Source: Stygiobacter sp. RIFOXYC2_FULL_38_25 (GTDB taxonomy: Bacteria; Bacteroidota; Ignavibacteria; Ignavibacteriales; Melioribacteraceae). Taken from it: a stretch of 64,000 nt of DNA. The translations under genes were made by a program, and so were the position numbers. The notes beneath the pieces are model-generated. The model was not told the DNA's origin, ran no database searches, and saw only the letters and a program-made list of their open reading frames with translations. Positions 59,136-64,000 of the stretch are shown piece by piece (the first letter of the stretch is position 1; every line of letters starts with the position of its first letter). The stretch covers positions 372,001-436,000 of the forward strand of contig MHAZ01000021.1 of the NCBI GenBank assembly GCA_001803165.1, read 5' to 3'.

Positions 59136-60320
59136 ATGAAAAAATACTTTCTGATTCTCGCCTTGGTTTACTTTAACTCAACTGCCCAGAATAAATACGA
59201 TACACTTCTTACAACTCAAGTTGGCGCTGGTGTAACTTACACTAAAATAACTGCACCTGCGGTTCCCTGGTCAATTAATATTTTGAAAGTTGATTTGAAA
59301 AACCCGTACATCAAAATAGAAACGGTTAAAGCTACCAATTTATTGTCCGGCAACGAACGCGTTTCTGCAATGGCTGCGACTAATAATCGCGATAGGCATA
59401 AAGTTATTGCCGCTGTTAATGGCGACTTTTACTACGCGGGTGGAATCCCGACAAACTTGCAAATCAGAAATGGGCAAATTTTGACAACTCCAATTGCCCG
59501 AACCATTATTGGTTTTGATAACAACAACAAACCTATGATGAATATTGTGACCTTCTCCGGAAAAATATTTAATGGAAACACTTCATATAAAATAGATGGC
59601 TTGAACACACCGCGCAAAGACGGTCAGCTTGTTTTTTTGAACAGATATTTCGGAGAATCAACTAAAACCAATTCGGCAGGAAGAGAAGTTTTGGTTCAAA
59701 GAGTTAATCAATGGTTTGTTAACGATACTGTAAAATGTGTGGTGAAAAAAATTCAGATTGGAATTGGCAACATGCTTATTCCAGATACAACATTTGCTGT
59801 TATTTCTGTTGAAGGTTCTGCGTCAGTTTTTACTAAGTCGTTAAATATTGGCGATACTTTAAAAATATTAAATACCGTTTCCCCGGCAATACCAAAACTA
59901 AAAGAAGCAACCGGCGGATTCATACAAGTTGTTAACAATGGTAAGGATTATGTTGATCAAAGTTATTTAATAGAGAAAAAACCGGGACATGCATATTTGC
60001 GTCATCCAAGAACCGCAGTTGGATTCTCTCAGGACAGTACCAAGCTTTATTTAGTAGCGGTAGATGGAAGACAACCTCACAGCGCCGGAATGAATTTACA
60101 CGAACTTGCAGATTTAATGATTAAGATTGGTGTCCATTACGGCTTAAATTTGGATGGCGGGGGCTCTACAACTATGGTTGTGCGTGATTCTGTAATGAAC
60201 ATTCCATCCGACGGCAAGGAGCGCGCGGTTTCCAATGGATGGCTTATTATATCAACCGACCCGAAAGAAAAACAGAGCAGTCAAAAATTGATTCCCGAGA
60301 AAGCTTACACTAAACCATAA
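59136..60320 (+). CDS. Exported NAGPA-domain (phosphodiester glycosidase) protein
   Basis: Secreted protein of 394 residues with signal peptide (ending NSTAQ) and a DUF2233/NAGPA domain (about 70-385), related to the enzyme that uncovers mannose 6-phosphate in animals and to bacterial phosphodiester glycosidases. Marks are KVIAAVNGDFYYAGGIPTNLQIRNG, HPRTAVGFSQDSTKLYLVAVDGRQPHSAGM (in parts: HPRTAVGF and VAVDGRQPHS) and GLNLDGGGSTTMVV, which has the conserved Asp and Gly-rich turn. No T9SS domain. Substrate is perhaps a cell-wall glycan or exopolysaccharide. It is followed by a short hairpin. Confidence 0.87.
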   Translation: MKKYFLILALVYFNSTAQNKYDTLLTTQVGAGVTYTKITAPAVPWSINILKVDLKNPYIKIETVKATNLLSGNERVSAMAATNNRDRHKVIAAVNGDFYYAGGIPTNLQIRNGQILTTPIARTIIGFDNNNKPMMNIVTFSGKIFNGNTSYKIDGLNTPRKDGQLVFLNRYFGESTKTNSAGREVLVQRVNQWFVNDTVKCVVKKIQIGIGNMLIPDTTFAVISVEGSASVFTKSLNIGDTLKILNTVSPAIPKLKEATGGFIQVVNNGKDYVDQSYLIEKKPGHAYLRHPRTAVGFSQDSTKLYLVAVDGRQPHSAGMNLHELADLMIKIGVHYGLNLDGGGSTTMVVRDSVMNIPSDGKERAVSNGWLIISTDPKEKQSSQKLIPEKAYTKP

Positions 60321-60355
60321 AGCCGGAAAGATTATCCCGGCTTCATTGTTCTGCT
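60320..60355 (+). terminator. Weak hairpin after the NAGPA-domain gene
   Basis: AGCCGG (60321-60326) and CCGGCT (60337-60342) enclose a ten-base loop; the T-rich part comes only after 14 bases. It separates two convergent genes. Confidence 0.45.
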
Positions 60356-60369
60356 TTTTACATAAACAC

Positions 60370-61638
60370 CTATTTCAACAATAACATTTTTTTTGTTTGA
60401 ATAAAACCATTTGCTTTCAGAGCGTAGAAGTAAACGCCAGACGATAATTTATAATTGCGAATGGCGAATTGAGAATTATAGCTTCCGGCTTGCTGGTATT
60501 CATTCACCAATGTTGCAATTTCGTTTCCCAAAGCATCATAGACTTTTAAGCTTACGTTGCTTGCCGCTTGTAGCTTGTAACTAATTGTCGTTTCCGGGTT
60601 AAATGGATTAGGATAGTTCTGAGATAAATAAATCTCTGATGGAATTGTTCGGTTTAATTTCTCTACTGAAGTAGACACGCTCCTTTTCCATATTCCACTG
60701 CTAAACGGTTGTGTGTTTTGACCAGCATACAGTATGGAGTTTTCATAAGCCAGCACTGTAATGTTATTTGGTCTTATTCCGGAGTTATCTAAAGCCTGCC
60801 AGGTTTTTCCGTTATCGCCGGAATAATACAAATAGGAGTTGGTTGAGGCATAAATTTTACCATCCGCAACTATCATATCTCTGACGCCTTTATTTTCATT
60901 CGCAGGCAGACCCGTGGCAGCCACCCAGTTTTCGCCCTTGTCTTCGGAATAATAAACTCCGTTGTTAGATACGAATGCTGTTAATATATTTCCCGAAGCC
61001 ACTAATTTCGAAATCACTGCTACCGGAAGACCGTTGTTTGTAGTTGGCGTCCAGTTAATACCATCTGTTGATTTAAAAACTTTTTGTACGGAACAATAAA
61101 ATACATTACTAATATTGGCGAACCCATAAACTGTCCCGTTTACAGGAAGTCCGTTGTTTGAATTTTGCCACGACTGCCCTTCGTCTGAAGAAACAAAAAG
61201 CTTGCTTGCAGCCAGAAACAATTTTCCATTATAAACTCCCAACATTCTATTTAATGTTATGCCTAAGTTTCCGTCAGAGAGTCCGTTTGAAAGAGTTGAC
61301 CAGCTTTCTCCTTTATCTGTAGAAACATAAACGCCAACACCTAATACTGTAGTTCCGAAAAATAATTTTCCGTTTAGCGCTGCTGATCCGCTAAAATGCG
61401 CCTCAGCCGGATAAACTCCGTTGGGTCTTCTCCAATTTTTTCCATCATTATCCGAAACATAAATTCCATTTACAGCCGATGAAAAGACTACTTTTTTATC
61501 AATCGTTCCTATCGCTTCTATTCTTTCACTATAGGAAGGAAGCCCGTGCGGCGTTCCCAGCTGCGTCCACTGTGCTTTAATACTGGTTAAAAAAACCAAG
61601 CTTAGTACGGCTACGACAAATATCTTTTTCATAACCAA
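60370..61638 (-). CDS. T9SS-secreted BNR/sortilin-like propeller protein
   Basis: Secreted protein of 422 residues with signal peptide (ending SIKAQW), about 300 residues of BNR/Asp-box repeats (GIYVSDNDGKNWRR, GVYVSTDKGESWST, KLFVSSDEGQSWQN, GVYYSEDKGENWVA, YLYYSGDNGKTWQA; each S-x-D-x-G-x-x-W) that form a beta-propeller, and a T9SS type A sorting domain (QNYPNPFNPETTISYKLQA and SSGVYFYALKANGF). Such propellers bind glycans or act as sialidase-like or adhesion modules; no catalytic residues are clear. It is one of three adjacent T9SS genes on this strand. Confidence 0.85.
   Translation of the reverse strand: MVMKKIFVVAVLSLVFLTSIKAQWTQLGTPHGLPSYSERIEAIGTIDKKVVFSSAVNGIYVSDNDGKNWRRPNGVYPAEAHFSGSAALNGKLFFGTTVLGVGVYVSTDKGESWSTLSNGLSDGNLGITLNRMLGVYNGKLFLAASKLFVSSDEGQSWQNSNNGLPVNGTVYGFANISNVFYCSVQKVFKSTDGINWTPTTNNGLPVAVISKLVASGNILTAFVSNNGVYYSEDKGENWVAATGLPANENKGVRDMIVADGKIYASTNSYLYYSGDNGKTWQALDNSGIRPNNITVLAYENSILYAGQNTQPFSSGIWKRSVSTSVEKLNRTIPSEIYLSQNYPNPFNPETTISYKLQAASNVSLKVYDALGNEIATLVNEYQQAGSYNSQFAIRNYKLSSGVYFYALKANGFIQTKKMLLLK
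60385..60645 (-). repeat. T9SS sorting-domain cassette, most divergent copy
   Basis: The 3' end of this gene resembles the ends of the two upstream genes at the nucleotide level (the stretch for NPFNPETTISYKLQAASNVSLKVYD is nearly the same). It lacks the palindrome: the loop before SSGVYFY is encoded by a different short AT-rich segment (NSQFAIRNYKL). Confidence 0.6.
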
Positions 61639-61651
61639 ACCCTTTCAAAAT

Positions 61652-63340
61652 TTATTTTATCAACAACATTTTCTTTGTTGATGAAAAACTTCCCGCCCTT
61701 AGAGTATAGAAATAAATTCCACTTGGTAGAGACGCCATATATGGCGTCTTTACATTGAATATTACTTTATAATTTCCCGGCTGTTTAAACTCATCAACAA
61801 GTGTTGTAACCTCATTTCCCAAAACATCATATACTTTTAAGCTTACGTTGCTTGCGGCTTGCAGTTTGTAGCTAATCGTGGTTTCGGGGTTGAATGGATT
61901 GGGATAGTTTTGTTCAAGCGAAAATTCCAACGGAATTCCGTTTATAGAGTTTATACCTGTTGTAGTTTGAGAATATCTTACTGTTGCATAATCTGTTGCA
62001 GAAGTTGCACCGGGACTGCTGCCTGTAATTGCAACTTGTCCCGCTGAATTAACTGCGATAGATAAAGCATCATCGTATGCATTTCCGGTCCCGTTGTATC
62101 TCATAACCCATTGTTCTACACCAGATGAATTATATTTTATCGTTGTATAATCTCGCCCTGTTGGCCCGGCGCTATTACCGGTTACATAGATATCCCCTTT
62201 TGCGTCAAGTACCATTGCGTGCGCTTCTTCAGTATTGCCGCCGGACGCATTATATCTTGCTTCCCAAATTTTAGCGCCTTCCGGATTATACTTAATCGTC
62301 GCATAATCCATTTGTGTAGATAGTCCGCCATTACTGCTACCAAAAACATAAATGTTTCCAACTCCATCTAGTTTTATTGAAGCAGCTCCGTCAGAACTTT
62401 TTCCCGGTCCATCATATTGAGATTTCCAAATCTCATTGCCCGCGGCATCATACTTAATTGTGACCATATCCGTCAGGTATGAAGCATTTTTATCTATGGT
62501 ACTTATTCCTGTTACAAATACATTACCGGCTCCATCAACTGCTACTGAATTTGCTTTATCGTCACCGCCTCCGGTACCATTAAAAGTTTTTAACCATTGC
62601 TGCTGACCGGAAGAATTATATTTTATAGTAACGTAATCAAAGTATGCGCCTGGAGCGACTCTTATCTGACCTGCTACATATATGTTGTCTTTAGAATCAA
62701 TAACCAGTGAATTTGGATAATCATCAAAATTTGCCGGACTATTATATCTAACAACCCATTGTTCCACTCCGGCAGAATTATATTTAATAGTAGCGATGTC
62801 AAAACTAAAACCTTTTCCGCCTTCACTTTGACCGGTGATATAGACATTGCCGGATAAATCAATTGACATTGCTTTTACAGCATCGAAGCTGTTTCCGGGT
62901 CCGTTATATCTTGCCTCCCAAATCTTTTGTCCTGCGGGATTGTATTTGATTGTAATAAAATCCTGAAGTGCATTTCCAGTTCCATAACTAGCGCCGGCAA
63001 CATAAACATTTCCTTGATTGTCTAACGCAATTACATTTCCATGATCATTGTTTTTTGCCGCTCCACTGTAAATAGCCGTCCATTCTTGTGTCCCGCTAGG
63101 ACTGTATTTAAAAGTAACAATATCTTCCCCATTGTCTGGTCCCCTCATACTACCACCCGTTACAAAAACATTCCCTTGTTCATCAATTACAACCGAACTA
63201 GCAATATCTGTGTCGTTCCATACAGAAGATTTTTCCGCGAAGGAATATCTAACTACCCAGTCTTCTTTAACCTGGGATTTTAGTGAATCTGTGTAAACTA
63301 TAAATAGGAGTATGCAAAAAAACATTGTAAGTTTTTTCAT
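61652..63340 (-). CDS. T9SS-secreted SBBP-repeat protein
   Basis: Secreted protein of 562 residues with signal peptide, about 440 residues of SBBP-type repeats of about 52 residues each (for example DYVTIKYNSSGQQQW...RYNG...GNVYVTGQS), eight or so copies forming a beta-propeller, and a T9SS type A sorting domain (EQNYPNPFNPETTISYKL to GIYFYTLRAGSFSSTKKMLLIK). Repeat units share the cores TIKYN and GN-(I/V)-Y-V-(T/A)-G. No enzyme motif; a surface role is expected. The sorting domain contains an extra segment VKTPYMASLPSG encoded by an in-frame palindrome. Confidence 0.85.
   Translation of the reverse strand: MKKLTMFFCILLFIVYTDSLKSQVKEDWVVRYSFAEKSSVWNDTDIASSVVIDEQGNVFVTGGSMRGPDNGEDIVTFKYSPSGTQEWTAIYSGAAKNNDHGNVIALDNQGNVYVAGASYGTGNALQDFITIKYNPAGQKIWEARYNGPGNSFDAVKAMSIDLSGNVYITGQSEGGKGFSFDIATIKYNSAGVEQWVVRYNSPANFDDYPNSLVIDSKDNIYVAGQIRVAPGAYFDYVTIKYNSSGQQQWLKTFNGTGGGDDKANSVAVDGAGNVFVTGISTIDKNASYLTDMVTIKYDAAGNEIWKSQYDGPGKSSDGAASIKLDGVGNIYVFGSSNGGLSTQMDYATIKYNPEGAKIWEARYNASGGNTEEAHAMVLDAKGDIYVTGNSAGPTGRDYTTIKYNSSGVEQWVMRYNGTGNAYDDALSIAVNSAGQVAITGSSPGATSATDYATVRYSQTTTGINSINGIPLEFSLEQNYPNPFNPETTISYKLQAASNVSLKVYDVLGNEVTTLVDEFKQPGNYKVIFNVKTPYMASLPSGIYFYTLRAGSFSSTKKMLLIK
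61668..61935 (-). repeat. T9SS sorting-domain cassette (copy 1)
   Basis: The last ~270 bases of the SBBP-repeat gene. Very similar at nucleotide level to the 3' end of the next gene upstream (63380-63645): only scattered differences by eye, including the shared palindrome. This suggests recent duplication or gene conversion. Confidence 0.75.
61726..61753. repeat. 28-bp palindrome inside a T9SS sorting domain (copy 1)
   Basis: GTAGAGACGCCAT and its mirror ATGGCGTCTTTAC form a 28-base palindrome with one mismatch; the inner 18 bases are perfect. It lies in frame and encodes V-K-T-P-Y-M-A-S-L in the sorting domain. Confidence 0.85.
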
Positions 63341-63364
63341 TTCACTGCACTCTCTTTCTTGTTG

Positions 63365-64000
63365 TTATTTTATCAACAACATTTTTTTAGTTGAAGAAAA
63401 ACTTCCGGCTTTTAACGTATAGAAATAAATTCCACTCGGTAGAGACGCCATATATGGCGTCTTTACATTAAACATTACTTTATAATTTCCCTGCTGCTTT
63501 AACTCATCAACAAGTGTTGCCACTTCGTTTCCCAAAACATCATATACTTTTAAGCTTACGTTGCTTGCCACTTGCAGTTTGTAGCTAATCGTAGTTTCCG
63601 GGTTAAACGGATTTGGATAATTCTGTTCTAATGAAAAATCGCTGCTTATATTTTCGTCTTCGATTGCAGAAGTAGAATTAATCTTTAATCTGTAAACTCC
63701 GGTAACCGCCTGCGATGAAGATATATAGCAGTACAAATAATCTTGTGTTACTGCTAGAAAATTATTTAGAGACGAGGTAATTGCCGTAGGAAGATTGTTC
63801 CCTGCTTCGCTCCAGTTGCTTCCATTGTTATCGGAAACAAAAATTTTAGCGCTTTGAGTTATTATATCATAATAATAAGTGAATATTTTCGTCCCCATTG
63901 AAATAGAACCTTTTGTGCCGGCAGTTATACCTAAACCGCCCGGAAAACCGGAAGCTATCTTTGTCCAATCATTGTTAACAAGTTTGAACATTCCAAATGT
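63365..64000 (-). CDS. T9SS-secreted protein, C-terminal part (cut by window end)
   Basis: At least 211 residues of a protein whose beginning is outside the window; the frame is open to position 64000 and the Met at 63991 is internal. The visible part ends a propeller-like domain (TYYYDIITQSAKIFVSDNNGSNWSEAG, an Asp-box) and has a T9SS type A sorting domain (EQNYPNPFNPETTISYKLQVASNVSLKVYDVLGNEVATLVDELKQQGNY..., then GIYFYTLKAGSFSSTKK). The final part is almost the same as in the downstream gene, with the same palindrome. Confidence 0.85.
   Translation of the reverse strand, partial: TFGMFKLVNNDWTKIASGFPGGLGITAGTKGSISMGTKIFTYYYDIITQSAKIFVSDNNGSNWSEAGNNLPTAITSSLNNFLAVTQDYLYCYISSSQAVTGVYRLKINSTSAIEDENISSDFSLEQNYPNPFNPETTISYKLQVASNVSLKVYDVLGNEVATLVDELKQQGNYKVMFNVKTPYMASLPSGIYFYTLKAGSFSSTKKMLLIK
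63380..63645 (-). repeat. T9SS sorting-domain cassette (copy 2)
   Basis: Nearly the same sequence as 61668-61935, with the palindrome at 63439-63466. The codons differ here and there, so it is not an assembly duplicate. Confidence 0.75.
63439..63466. repeat. 28-bp palindrome inside a T9SS sorting domain (copy 2)
   Basis: Identical 28 bases to the copy at 61726-61753, at the same place in the sorting domain of the neighbouring gene. Confidence 0.85.

Noticed and set aside
1-64000. tRNA, rRNA, CRISPR arrays, integrases, transposases or a prophage
   Set aside because: All intergenic gaps were read; none holds a cloverleaf, rRNA-like sequence or regularly spaced repeat, and no gene product has recombinase or phage features.

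Overview
The window looks like chromosomal DNA of a free-living member of the Ignavibacteriota/Bacteroidota branch. The strongest signs are four proteins ending in a type IX secretion (T9SS) sorting domain with the YPNPFNP motif, two-component sensors of the propeller type, lineage-typical DUF families (DUF4159, DUF3078, DUF2911, DUF1761), AT-rich coding DNA, and promoter-like boxes of the TTATTTTGC type, one of which is a full TTTG-N21-TAnnTTTG match to the Bacteroidetes promoter. I see no rRNA, tRNA, CRISPR array, insertion sequence or prophage. No gene-free stretch is longer than 300 bases.

Layout. 1-6.1 kb: a plus-strand run of metabolic genes (acid phosphatase, SMP-30 lactonase, cupin, Gfo/Idh oxidoreductase, rubrerythrin, nucleoside phosphorylase PpnP, DlgD-like reductase), suggestive of sugar-acid use. 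6.1-6.8 kb: a RelBE toxin-antitoxin pair. 6.9-12.3 kb: valS, a small membrane protein, a GAF-SpoIIE phosphatase and a threonine/serine dehydratase. 12.3-14.7 kb (minus): a lipid kinase and a secreted M64 peptidase. 14.8-22.1 kb: DUF4159 protein, a very large DUF4175-like membrane/coiled-coil protein and a propeller histidine kinase. 22.2-23.9 kb (minus): ECF sigma, anti-sigma and an exported coiled-coil protein. 24-35.7 kb: mixed housekeeping and accessory genes, mostly minus, including a TonB_C-parvulin fusion lipoprotein, a MOSC protein, an intact class D beta-lactamase and a GT-C membrane protein. 35.9-45.4 kb: a bleomycin-hydrolase-type peptidase lacking its catalytic cysteine, cstA, a T9SS protein, a lipoprotein, uvrB, a DUF3078 protein and sufE. 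45.5-50 kb: a KimA-like potassium transporter facing a short KdpD-like kinase and KdpE-like regulator across a shared control region. 50-56.7 kb: L-lactate dehydrogenase, a cation efflux protein, an operon of dGTPase, PAS kinase and NtrC-type regulator, then a small secreted protein behind a possible sigma-54 promoter. 56.8-60.3 kb: long-form ispH, a DUF2911 protein and a NAGPA-domain protein. 60.4-64 kb: three tandem T9SS-secreted proteins, the last cut by the window end.

Most notable are: (1) the potassium module without kdpFABC, with helically phased CTTTATA repeats between the divergent genes; (2) a 28-bp palindrome inserted in frame into the T9SS sorting domains of two neighbouring genes; (3) the Cys-to-Tyr change in the C1B peptidase; (4) the TonB_C-parvulin fusion lipoprotein; (5) a sigma-54-like promoter right behind an NtrC-type regulator gene. 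All functional statements are inferences from reading the sequence; no database search was run.
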